From Uranotaenia lowii (lineage: Eukaryota; Arthropoda; Insecta; Diptera; Culicidae): a DNA stretch of 64,000 nucleotides. Below the pieces are notes generated by a model. That model ran no database searches. It saw nothing but the letters and a program-made list of their open reading frames with translations, and had not been told where the DNA came from. The stretch spans positions 311,775,304 through 311,839,303 of the forward strand of contig NC_073693.1 of the NCBI RefSeq assembly GCF_029784155.1. The letters are read 5' to 3'. Shown piece after piece: positions 12,816-21,831 of the stretch (positions are counted from its first letter, which is position 1; each line of letters begins with the position of its first letter). The translations under genes and the position numbers were made by a program.

Positions 12816-13695
12816 GGCGTCGTACACAAATTACGTAACGCAAAAAATCTAGAATTTAGACCCCCTCCCCCCTGTGTAACAATAAGTAACGTTTAATAAG
12901 ACCCCCCTTCTACAGTTACGTAACGCAAAATACCCCCTCCCCCCATATTCAATTTTGAAATTAAAAGTAAAGGAACACAAAAGTTTATTTGATGCATTTT
13001 TATTCTGAAACGTTTTTATACTACAGTGAAAAATATCAAAAGAAAAAAAAATAAAAAACAGCATCGGTCCAATTTCGGCGAGTTGTTCAGAAATCACTTG
13101 TTGCTGCGTATCCGGATTTTCTTTTGATTTGTTTCAAATAAGCACCGCCTGATCCTGACACTTCTTCTTGCTGCGCTCTGGATGGGCTTTAACGATAGCG
13201 TTGTGAAGGCGTTGAAACAGGTCGTTTTTAACCATTTTGCGGTCTTCTGGAAGCTGTATTAACATTGAATGATATGCAATTATACGAGATAATATTCTAA
13301 CAATGAAACTCACTTCTTTCTATTTGAGGAAATTGCACACAGTCAGTTACACTGCACTTAAACACTGAATGAGCTGCAGTCGATGACGTGACAGTAAAAT
13401 AAACAAAATAGCAAAGCTCACTTCATTTCATTCGCGCAATGCGCACACAAACAGAAAAACGCTTTTTCTGAATCTAAATTTATTTACAAAATACTTAACC
13501 ACCATTGACGCTTTCGAACAAGGGGTGCGTAGATTTGCTCGCCAAAAAAAGAAAAAATCTTTTCTTTATGTTTTTTTTTCATTAATTTGTTACGTAACTG
13601 AACCAAGTACCCCCCTCCCCCCTATGTAACAGCAAGTAACGCAGACTCATCCCCCCTCCCCCCATACATGCGTTACGTAATTTGTGTACGACGCC
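12816..13695. mobile_element. 880-bp MITE, 27-bp perfect TIRs, TTA target duplication (PIF/Harbinger-like)
   Basis: The ends GGCGTCGTACACAAATTACG... and its exact reverse complement match for 27 bp and are flanked on both sides by TTA (12813-12815 and 13696-13698). Three-base TTA/TWA duplications are typical of PIF/Harbinger transposons. Just inside both ends are C-rich tracts (accccctcccccc) next to repeated gtaacg words, likely subterminal motifs. The perfect ends inside a strongly decayed host element show this insertion is much younger than the element around it. Confidence 0.93.
13055..13235 (-). pseudogene. Vestigial coding segment inside the 880-bp MITE
   Basis: Reading leftward from an ATG at 13235, 33 sense codons give a charged, protein-like sequence containing VKAHPERSKKKCQDQA. 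A TGA follows at 13136-13134. The same frame then continues with a second polar stretch (SKENPDTQQQVISEQLAEIG). The composition differs sharply from the AT-rich surroundings. It may be the remnant of a transposase accessory or other captured exon. No domain can be named. The in-frame stop and lack of an intact start-to-stop gene argue it is dead, or an exon whose splicing I cannot see. Confidence 0.4.
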
Positions 13696-14261
13696 TTATC
13701 ATAATGAAAGACAGCTTACCACCCTGTAATTACAGTATGCATATACACAAACACTAACTTACAAATGTAAATGAAAACTAAAACAAAATTTTCCGATTCA
13801 AATTATTATAGACGAAAGCCAGTAGTTTGTAAGATTTTCAGTTTTGTACATAAGATAAAAAAAAATCATTGTTCAAAATATAATTTTAGTGTTCACTGAA
13901 GAGGAGCGAAAGCCAAGATAGAAACGTCTAGACAACTGGTAAAAATCGTTTTTGATTCTAAAATCCACCCAAAAAGGTCGAATGTGAATTATTGTCACAT
14001 TAAAGCGCGGCCATAAACAAAATTCCAAAGACAACATCATACTTGTCACTGTGAAAACGCTTGTCTCACCTTTTGCGTTGACCTAACTACATATTAAACT
14101 GAGTCGATTTGGGGTCATTTTTGAATTTCTCAAACCCTGGGATCTTAAAAGCTTCGTCTTGGTCCAAAACTCATCCATGATTTTTTGCAGAATTTTCAAG
14201 TAACGTTTACATGAGTTAATTTGAACTTTTTGGTTTGTGTGGGAAAATTGAATATTTTGTA

Positions 14262-15196
14262 AGGCTATGATCATTTAGTATCCGGGCACTTTATTTCGGT
14301 AATAGCTGCTTTCATAGAGCTCGGATATGCAAAACTTTAGTAGCGTTGTGTTGGTTACAAAAGGGACTATCTTGCCTATTTTTGATAGATTTTTAAGTTA
14401 ACGTGTGTATGAGATATTTACGATGCAAAAAGACATGGTTAAAATAATTTTGCACAAATTTGTGCCTTTTACGCATTTTGTGCCTCGAAAATTCTTCATT
14501 GTTGACTCGAAAGCTCATGAGCTGTTGATTTTTTTCTGATTTTTTTCCGGACCAAATGGTTAAGAAGTATAAGGAGCCACTTTAGAATCCACACGAAGTT
14601 CAAATCAACCTTCGGAGTGCAACCCTTGATCTTAAATATGGTAAAAAGGTTATGGTTATTTGGGATAACTGAAAGAAAACTCCCTAAATAATGCAAAAAA
14701 TCCATTTCCGGCAGGCAAAAAGTGTTACCTGACTAGTAGACACCAAGTAAATAACTAATAATGATTAGTTCCAATGATCGCAATCTTTGCATTTGGTTTT
14801 TACGCAATATGACAGATGTGTTCTGATGGACAAAAAAAAATTATGTTAAAACCGGATTTAAGAGATCAAATTCTTCGAGATACCAACTCATGAAAAGGTT
14901 CCAACCAGATTCCAATTGCTTTTTCCAGATGAGTTTGTGTAAAATATTATGATTTTGCAAAGGTTTTTGCAAAATAAATCAATACATGACTGAAAAAAGT
15001 GTGCAAAGATAAAAAAGAGATTTTATGAAAAAGTTAGAGTATTTTTTAAAATCATTGATAAATATTTTATTTAATATTTTTAGTTTAAATTTCATATTAA
15101 CACCTTCATTTCCTACATAGAAAGTTTTTCGATCAAATGAATAGTTTTTAAAATACACACGTTTGTAACTGCCCGGATACTAAATGATCATAGCCT
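14262..15196. mobile_element. 935-bp MITE, 27-bp perfect TIRs, TA target duplication
   Basis: The ends AGGCTATGATCATTTAGTAT... (27 bp, identical in inverted orientation) are flanked by TA at 14260-14261 and 15197-15198. The empty site is visible: the opposite arm of the host palindrome near 18200-18220 reads straight through (tttcagtaaaaaatattc) without the insert. A TA duplication fits the Tc1/mariner superfamily. The short open frames inside are not protein-like. Confidence 0.93.
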
Positions 15197-15337
15197 TACT
15201 GAAAAATCAACTTCATTTTTTATTCTTCCGTGGAACCGAGCCAGCTGACAGTTTTTTGTGCCAATTTATAAAATTCCGAAAAGAAATTTTCCGCCGAACA
15301 ACTTTGTAGAATATCATAACTTCGTATCTTATTAAAC

Positions 15338-17525
15338 TGGTCTAAGGCTCATTTCAAATTGCCAAAAATGTTTCGAGCGCTATCTAGCATTTTATTTTTG
15401 AACTAATAAGCTTTTTCGAACTAGAAAGCTACCAGACCCCACATAACCATCTACTTGAGCTTTCGCGAAATTCGATCAATGTTCCCAGGTTTTTTTTTTA
15501 CGTTGATGGATGTGTTTATACAAATCTATTTGTTCTTATGTGTTTCAAAAATCGGGTTAATTCTTTCTTATACATAAGGTAATTTGTGGCACTTAGCCCA
15601 AATGATTGACATGCTCTCGAAGATTCTTTTCCTGAGTAGACTGAGTAGTTAAGTTAAATAATAATTTTCGTAATTCTTTTACACCTTTTTGATTATTTCT
15701 GAATATTTTTATTAAAGAAAGTTCATCATATTTTTTTTTATTTTCTTCATTTGATCATTATTTATTATGTAGGTAGCTTTTTAATTCATTAACTCATTCG
15801 TTGAACATTCAATCACTATAGACGAACGTGGCTCTTATTGGGGCTTATTCTGCGACGCAAGTGACGTGACTCACGAAATTTCACTTCTTCGTCCTGACTC
15901 CAGAAAATGCTTTAGCAATGAAATTTGTGTATCGATGAGTTCTGAAGACCAATAGCAGCTCACACGAACGAAAATTTCGAGAATAGAACGGCTATTTAAG
16001 CCAGCAAAACGATATGAAATCTCGTGAGTCACGTCACTCGCGTCGCAGAATAAGCCCCATTGATGATAATTATTATAGATAGTTGATTTCTTGTGTAATA
16101 TGAAGCTTAAAAGCTAGTGATAAATTGTATAATCATTCATTTTAGTCCAACTATTTCAATGACTAAAATAATTCAAACATCAACATTTTTATAATGCTGC
16201 GTATAGAAAAAAAATTTAAATAAAGGTACAAGCAAAGACATTATGACAAGGAGTAACAGTAAGTGGTTGTATAATCAGATTTTTAACCAGTAAATGATAA
16301 ATTCAAGTGCGTAGGGAAGAATGCAACCATAAACTAAATTTCATTATAACAAAAATTAAGTGCGTCAATAAGGATATGAACAAATTGGCCTACGAAGTTT
16401 TTTATACTGATTGAATTTAGTCCATATTTAGGCGTTTATCAGATTGCGAAAAGCTGAAACTTAAAAGGTTTATTTATGTATGTATATAAAATCTTTGACG
16501 ATTCGTTTGAAAATTAACTATCGTGAACACATTTTTATCATTCTGAACTTAGACATTTCCTCTGTTTGGTTGATAGTACACAATATTTTATTTTTCTTTT
16601 AGCTCGGAAATTTGAACATTTAAAGATATTAGATGAATGAAGATGTTCTAATATTATCATTAAAGAAGTACAATTTAAAATAAGCTCAGAATTATTATTC
16701 AGATTCTTTATTGTTAAATCAGTATGTTCACAGAATTTATGGAATGCTTTTATTTTGTGTAAGAGCGATTAATAGAGAATCAATTAAATTAAAACAATAA
16801 TAGGCAGGTCAAACTGAAAAAAAAAACATTAAACAAATTGAAACTTTTTCAATACAATCTTTTGCTGCCCAAGTAATCATTTTATATGATTTTGATCATT
16901 CCGCAGTATTTTTTCTCGTCCATTCAATATAAAAAAAAACAGTTCGTTTATTAAAAAATGAAGGAAATTGCTAGAAGAGTAGGATTCGATTTGAGTGTTC
17001 GATCACACTAGTCAAAAGTGTCGCCTGATCATATCCTTTCTCCCAAATCTCCAAACCAAATTTTTTGCTAGGATGCAGAGGTAACCTCGGTCCTAATGCG
17101 CAAATTTGTTCTTTTATTCCTTTCTCTCTTTTTCAACCTATCCATTGACTACTAGGACGTGGCCGGCGCCGTTATTGACGTCCAAAGAGAGAGCATCAGT
17201 TTTGTGCAGTGTGAATGAGCTGCTAGTCCCAAGCACCATTCATTTGACCTCTGAACAAAATTTATGGCCTCGGTCAATCACGGAGTAGCAACCATTGGCG
17301 ATGTGGAATTCGTTCTACTGAGCCACGCCTGCGATCGTGGTTTTCGAAATGCTGATTAATAATTATTTGACTCAATATATGCACTCAAAACACGATTAAT
17401 TTCAATAAGTAGATACCACATACAGATCAAGAGATTTTTTTTTTCTCAAAGCATATGATGAAGCATTTCGGATTCAATGATTTAAGGTGGATGTGAGTAG
17501 TCAATCAAGCTAAGCTAAGCTAAGC
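15338..17525 (+). mobile_element. 2.2-kb retrotransposon-like insertion with 26-bp target duplication and pentanucleotide tail
   Basis: The 26 bases at 15312-15337 (starting tatcataacttcgtatctt) recur exactly at 17526-17551. Just before the right copy is a short tandem tail (agcta repeats, 17508-17525). The related element at 39.84 kb reads through this point uninterrupted. A long variable target duplication plus a short-repeat 3' tail fits LINE-type target-primed insertion. A GC-richer block at 17060-17340 resembles a LINE 3' region. No reverse transcriptase frame survives. A 219-bp MITE is nested at 15840. Confidence 0.7.
15840..16058. mobile_element. 219-bp MITE with about 43-bp TIRs and ATT direct repeats
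   Basis: The left end GGGGCTTATTCTGCGACGC... and the inverted right end agree at about 41 of 43 positions. Both contain GTGACGTGACTCACGA, itself nearly palindromic. ATT flanks both sides (15837-15839 and 16059-16061), suggesting a 3-bp target duplication. The interior has no coding capacity. The superfamily is uncertain; a 3-bp duplication would fit PIF/Harbinger. Confidence 0.93.
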
Positions 17526-17573
17526 TATCATAACTTCGTATCTTATTAAACAAAAAAGGTATTAGCTGTTTAA

Positions 17574-17882
17574 GACCAAGCCCACCAATGGTTGCTAAAC
17601 CACAATTCGAGTACATTCAGCAACATATCTATCAACCCATCATCGCACCAACAGTCGCTAACTCGATTCGAGAAATAGCATTCGAGCAGTAGGTTGTTAC
17701 AGGATGCGTTTATGTAGCAACCCGGTAGCAACGCAGCCTTTCGTCACTATCAGAAAATAAACAAACACAAATACCAACCTGGATGGCAGCAATGGGTGCG
17801 AAAATCAGTAAGTAGATAAAAACGCAACCAATCAAAACATCTAAAATACCGACCGAAATAGCAACTGGCGGCGGGCTTGGTC
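17574..17882. mobile_element. 309-bp MITE with TAA target duplication
   Basis: The ends GACCAAGCCC(A/G)CC match in inverted orientation and extend with mismatches to GTTGCTA. TAA flanks both sides (17571-17573 and 17883-17885). The second family A copy at about 39870 reads ctgtttaacagg, the empty site, which proves the insertion. A 3-bp TAA duplication is typical of PIF/Harbinger. The interior open frame on the minus strand (17710-17925) runs past the element end and is not a gene. Confidence 0.92.
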
Positions 17883-18464
17883 TAACAGAGGTATGCCTTT
17901 TCGCATTGATAAATAATAAATTCAAGTGACATCACTCCTGGAGTCTCGCGAAGTATAGCATGAAAAGTAGCCATGCAATATCTCGCCAGGCACCCAGCAG
18001 GGATGTCAATTGAATTTATTGTTTATCAATGCGAAAAGACACACCTCTGCTAAACAGCTAATAACTTTTTTGACTAATGAGATATGAAGTTACGGTCTTG
18101 TACAAAGTTGTTCAGCGGAAAATTTCCTTTCGGAATTTTATAAATTGGCACAAAAACTGTCAGCTGGGTCGGTTCCACGGAAGAATAAAAAATGATGTTG
18201 ATTTTTCAGTAAAAAATATTCAATTTTCCCATACAAACTTAAAAGTTCAAATTTACTCATGTAAACGGTACTTAAAAATTCTGCAAAAAATCATGGATGA
18301 GTTTTGGACCAAGACGAAGCTTTTTAGACCCCAGGGTTTGAGAAATTCAAAAGTGATCCCAAATCGACTCAGTCTAATCCATATGTCAATAACATGATTA
18401 AATAGGAAATTTTCCTGGCTATAATCATCAAAGTGATACAAATTGAGAGAAATGAGTTGGAATG

Positions 18465-18640
18465 TCCCAATTTCATTTCTCACTTCTTATCATTGATTGT
18501 AACAAGACCAGAAAAAGTACTCTACCAATTAAGCGAAGAATATTTAAATCATCAGGATGGTCAATTTTCAGTAAAAATTCAATCGTTTGCAAAAATTTGA
18601 TCAAGATATTCTTGATTAGAAAGCAGTTAAAGGGTTTTAT
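18465..18640 (+). repeat. Inverted repeat family G, left arm
   Basis: This segment is a diverged inverted copy of 19825-20005. Aligned landmarks are aagaccagaaa, atttaaat / gtttaaat and ggatgg. Both arms translate in the same relative frame, sharing a pattern like KTR-S-L-I-R-FK-SGW. That could reflect a decayed protein-coding source or simply nucleotide homology. Confidence 0.5.
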
Positions 18641-18644
18641 TTTT

Positions 18645-19820
18645 TAGATTGGAAATTATATCACCTGTGGTTTACGATTTTTTTTTGCAAATTTTGGAAT
18701 CTGAATTACCTCGATTGTTCGATTTTGTGCAGTGTAGATTGTTTACAAGTTTGTTGCATGCAAGCTTTTGTCCGTTTTTTTTTTAATTTATGAAAATTTT
18801 TAGTTAATTTTTATTACAATCCTCCTTCGTGATGTTTCATCTTCAAGTTACAAAAGACGGATTTCTGATTTGATTCGGCCTTTTTAAAAAAGATGGCATC
18901 TGTTTTACTTGAAATTTTTGTTACCCATTTCATATTTTGTGCAATGCAACATCTCGAATATGTGTATGATCTAGGCAGAAAAATTTAGAAAAATTATTTT
19001 AAGCATTTTAAGGCACTGCTTGAATTCTGTTCATGACGCGATGTGATTTTTTGTTTTCATTAAAGTGAGGAAATGACATTCCAGGAGCAACCCAAGAATG
19101 CAGAAATCTACAGACAAATGTTTGCAGTGTTTTATACTTAATTGAACAAGTGCAAACTTTAAGAAAACGAAATAAAAAATTCGTGAAAAATCTGATGACT
19201 GGAGACCTGAAAACATACGGTGAATTGAGAAAATATATTCAAATATTAGTATGACATCAAATTATTCAAATAAAAAATTGTTTAAAACAAAGATTATGTT
19301 GAGATTAATATCATATTTCCTCTTGATCGAAAAAAAAAATCAATGAAAAACTTAAGGTTCAGTTCGTTTACTTTCGAGTCGATGATGAGACAAATCTTCG
19401 ACAAAAACTCAAAATTCGACCTTATTTTTACATACACGAATGCCTCCCAAAACGCTAACCTATGCAATCAAACATGATCAAAAGATAGAAATTTATTTTT
19501 AGTTTTTTATATGACACTTTATTATCCTTGTGGTACCCGTGTATGAGGTTTAACAATCGAATAACAGTGAAAAGTGTGAAATCCTTCAGAAATCATTAAA
19601 AAGGATAAAAGATCATCAGCAAAGATATGTCATTTTGATATCCAGGTGAATTATTTAGAATTTGGATTCATATATAAGAAAAAGCCCTATTTGTTTCTTA
19701 ATTTCCCCCCTCGCCCCAACGAAGTTCTCACACTAACTTAGCTCAAAATATAAATTATTAAATTTTCAAGAAAAGCGAGATATATTTTCTTTTTCAATAT
19801 AAAATTCCACAAATGCTCTT
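18645..19820. other. AT-rich spacer, nothing recognised
   Basis: No protein-like open frame, tandem repeat or matched inverted end was found here beyond the flanking family G arms. Confidence 0.6.
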
Positions 19821-19824
19821 TACT

Positions 19825-20005
19825 TCAGATTATCCTTAACAAATTTGTGTAAAAGATTAATTTTTTTAATGTCAATAAACCATCCAGAACATTTAAACAC
19901 TCTACAATCAATTTGTAAAATACTATTTCTGGTCTTAGTACTATCAGTTGTGATGAGAAGTTTTATTGGATTTTTTTTAAATGAAAAGTGTTGGAATGTC
20001 ACAAA
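19825..20005 (-). repeat. Inverted repeat family G, right arm
   Basis: Reverse-complement partner of 18465-18640, about 1.2 kb away. The sequence between the arms is AT-rich and shows nothing I can assign. Confidence 0.5.
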
Positions 20006-20264
20006 CAGAGTGTTTATTACACATTTCCTTATCCTGATCAATTTGACATATCACGCTATTGACATATTTTGGATCAGCGCCAAAGGTAAGTCAAACGTTT
20101 TTACAGTGATTAGTATGATTTTGTCTTTGAAAAACATTTAAAAGATTAAAAAATATTCAAAAAAATAAATTGTTGATGGATTTTTTCAAATATGGGCTCA
20201 AACGAAAAGGGAAAGTTTAGCGATGCTTATTTTTTTTAAAGTTAAGTTTTCTCCTAGAAACACC

Positions 20265-20400
20265 GTGGCGTAGGATGAGTTTCTCATTTCTAAGTTGTAA
20301 ATCATCAGTGCAGTAAATGAGGACAAACTTTTAAAGTTTTATATGTGAGGGATTGGGTGTGAATGTCCGGTGCAATGAAAACAATGCTTGATAAATTTTT
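20265..20400 (+). repeat. Dispersed repeat family F, copy 1
   Basis: Aligns with 31395-31530. Shared stretches include taaatcatcagtgcagtaaatgagga versus a close variant, then ttgggtgtgaatgtccggtg versus a diverged form, then aatgaaa. It lies directly upstream of the ORF1-only retrotransposon, which inserted at its edge. Confidence 0.55.
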
Positions 20401-20424
20401 ACGTTTGCTATAATTAGGTTTACG

Positions 20425-20457
20425 AGTTTGCTTCTAGCCTTCGTCGGTATCGGACGT
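20425..20457 (+). promoter_or_regulatory. Internal RNA pol II promoter with DPE-like GGACGT
   Basis: If transcription begins at the element's first base (20425), GGACGT lies at +28 to +33. This fits the downstream promoter element consensus (RGWYV) in content and spacing. Internal promoters with a DPE are known for Drosophila jockey, I and F elements. No TATA box is needed in that arrangement. Confidence 0.55.
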
Positions 20458-20530
20458 ATTTTACTCTCGATCATCGTTCAAAAGGCAACGATTTTTTTTC
20501 CATCGATAAGGTGTTGTAGAGCGCGTGGTG

Positions 20531-21676
20531 ATGAGCCCATCACCGGGTGACCATCCTAACCGGACAATTCCGGAATGGATGGATCCCCAAAGTTTACACG
20601 GTCGTTTATATTATTTGACGCTTCAAGGTGCTAAAGGAAAACAACTGCCAAAAAACCCGTTCTTAATTGGACGTTCCATCGAGAATTTTGCGGGTAACAT
20701 TGAAGGAGCTTTCTTCGAAAAATCCCGGAACTGGTACGTGCTTAAGATCAGGAATAAAAACCAAGGAAGATTGCTGACAACATTGACCACCCTATTAGAC
20801 GGTACACCGATCATGATTGGTCGTCATCCAAGCTTAAATCAACGGAAACTAGTCGTCACCTGCCGAGAAGTGGACGGAATGGATGATAAAGTCTTGTTGG
20901 AAGAACTCTCGCCTCAAAAAGTTATTGATGTCCGCCGCATTACAAAAAAAACCACTACTGGAATCATAGGTACCTCAACGTTGATTCTTACGATCAACAG
21001 CACCATTATCCCGGAATTTATCAATTTCGGACTCCTACGCGTTCGAACACGAATTTACTATTCGCAGCCTTTATTATGTCGACAATGCTTGCAATACGGT
21101 CACCCTAAAAGCCGTTGCAAGAATCTGTTGGCATGCAAAAATTGTTCTAGAACACATGAAAGCGCAAACTGCAAAGCCGAACCCTTTTGTGGGAACTGCA
21201 AAACAACAGGTCATTCCCCTTTAGATAGAAAGTGTCCCATATGGACAGCAGAATCGACAGCTCTTAAGCTCAGCACCGATAAAAACATCACGATCTACGA
21301 AGCCCGACGAATGGTACACACGAGCAGCAACACAACCAGCTACGCGGATGCAGTGAAAACCAACCAAACACAAAAGAGTACAACACATCAGCAGCAAGTT
21401 AATAAAAACGAAGAACCAATCCAACAGACGAGCCAGAACCAGAAAAGAACACTTGAAAAACCGCACACTCCAACAGCACCGCAACAATCTTTCCAGACTG
21501 ATATCACCAGTTTGGATTCAGATTCACCGCCTAGAAAAAGGACCCCTCTTCCAACCTCTGTTCCTGCAACTTCGTCCCTAGAAGTTGTTCGCGAAGATAT
21601 GGTTACAAACTCTTCTCGATCAGTCGTGACGCGCAGTATGCAGCAGGCGCGGCGGCCACCAGAGACACCCAAATAA
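20531..21676 (+). CDS. LINE ORF1 gag-like nucleic-acid-binding protein
   Basis: A 381-residue intact frame starts at the ATG at 20531; the upstream GTG codons in frame are not preferred starts. Residues about 15-180 form a globular region of the type seen in jockey/I-group ORF1 proteins. Three zinc knuckles follow: C183-C186-H191-C196, C202-C205-H209-C214 and C220-C223-H228-C235. The last 140 residues are polar, low-complexity and rich in T, Q, S and P. Such proteins coat the element RNA and are needed for retrotransposition. There is no stop or frameshift, unlike the other LINE pieces in this window. The clade (jockey, I or Loa) cannot be fixed without ORF2. Confidence 0.92.
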   Translation: MSPSPGDHPNRTIPEWMDPQSLHGRLYYLTLQGAKGKQLPKNPFLIGRSIENFAGNIEGAFFEKSRNWYVLKIRNKNQGRLLTTLTTLLDGTPIMIGRHPSLNQRKLVVTCREVDGMDDKVLLEELSPQKVIDVRRITKKTTTGIIGTSTLILTINSTIIPEFINFGLLRVRTRIYYSQPLLCRQCLQYGHPKSRCKNLLACKNCSRTHESANCKAEPFCGNCKTTGHSPLDRKCPIWTAESTALKLSTDKNITIYEARRMVHTSSNTTSYADAVKTNQTQKSTTHQQQVNKNEEPIQQTSQNQKRTLEKPHTPTAPQQSFQTDITSLDSDSPPRKRTPLPTSVPATSSLEVVREDMVTNSSRSVVTRSMQQARRPPETPK

Positions 21677-21831
21677 CCCTTCCTTCTCACTTCCTTCCTC
21701 TTCCTATTTCCTCCAATAATCCCGTTCCCAATAATTGAATTGACCCTCGGCACATTATTACTTAGATATTTAAGTTAAATGCCTAATAAACGTTATGTTA
21801 AGACAAACAAAAAAAAATAATTAGGTTTACG

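Larger units (their letters stand above)
12508..13970. mobile_element. Old foldback (long inverted repeat) element split by a nested MITE
   Basis: The left arm (about 12508-12815) pairs with the right arm (about 13696-13970) over roughly 300 bases, at an identity judged by eye as 75-85%. Landmarks are ggtggattt at the tips, then the shared stretches tggctttcgctcctcttcag and aaaattatattttgaacaat. Near the centre are gttagtgttt and tgtaattacag. Without the nested insertion the element is about 580 bp. No coding capacity is visible in the arms. It is a non-autonomous terminal-inverted-repeat or foldback element of undetermined superfamily. Confidence 0.85.
14089..18384. mobile_element. Foldback element (family A) of about 840 bp expanded to 4.3 kb by three insertions
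   Basis: The segment 14089-14261 is the inverted copy of about 18209-18384, and 15197-15337 is the inverted copy of about 18075-18208. The central part (17883-18060) is related to the centre of a second copy at 39705-40230. Removing 14262-15196 (TA-flanked MITE), the 2214-bp insertion at 15338-17551 and 17574-17882 (TAA-flanked MITE) leaves a continuous palindrome of about 838 bp. Coding capacity is absent. The superfamily is not clear; the outer tips lie near acatatt / atatgt. Confidence 0.85.
20425..21816 (+). mobile_element. Complete ORF1-only non-LTR retrotransposon (half-LINE) with 15-bp TSD
   Basis: A perfect 15-bp direct repeat (ataattaggtttacg) lies at 20410-20424 and 21817-21831 and brackets the unit. 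The order inside is a 106-base 5' leader, one long ORF with three zinc knuckles, a 130-base 3' UTR with AATAAA at 21784-21789, and a short A-rich tail. No endonuclease or reverse transcriptase frame exists between ORF1 and the tail. The flanking duplication shows the unit moved in this shortened form rather than decaying in place. Mobilisation must have used enzymes from another LINE. The intact ORF and TSD suggest a recent insertion. Confidence 0.9.
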
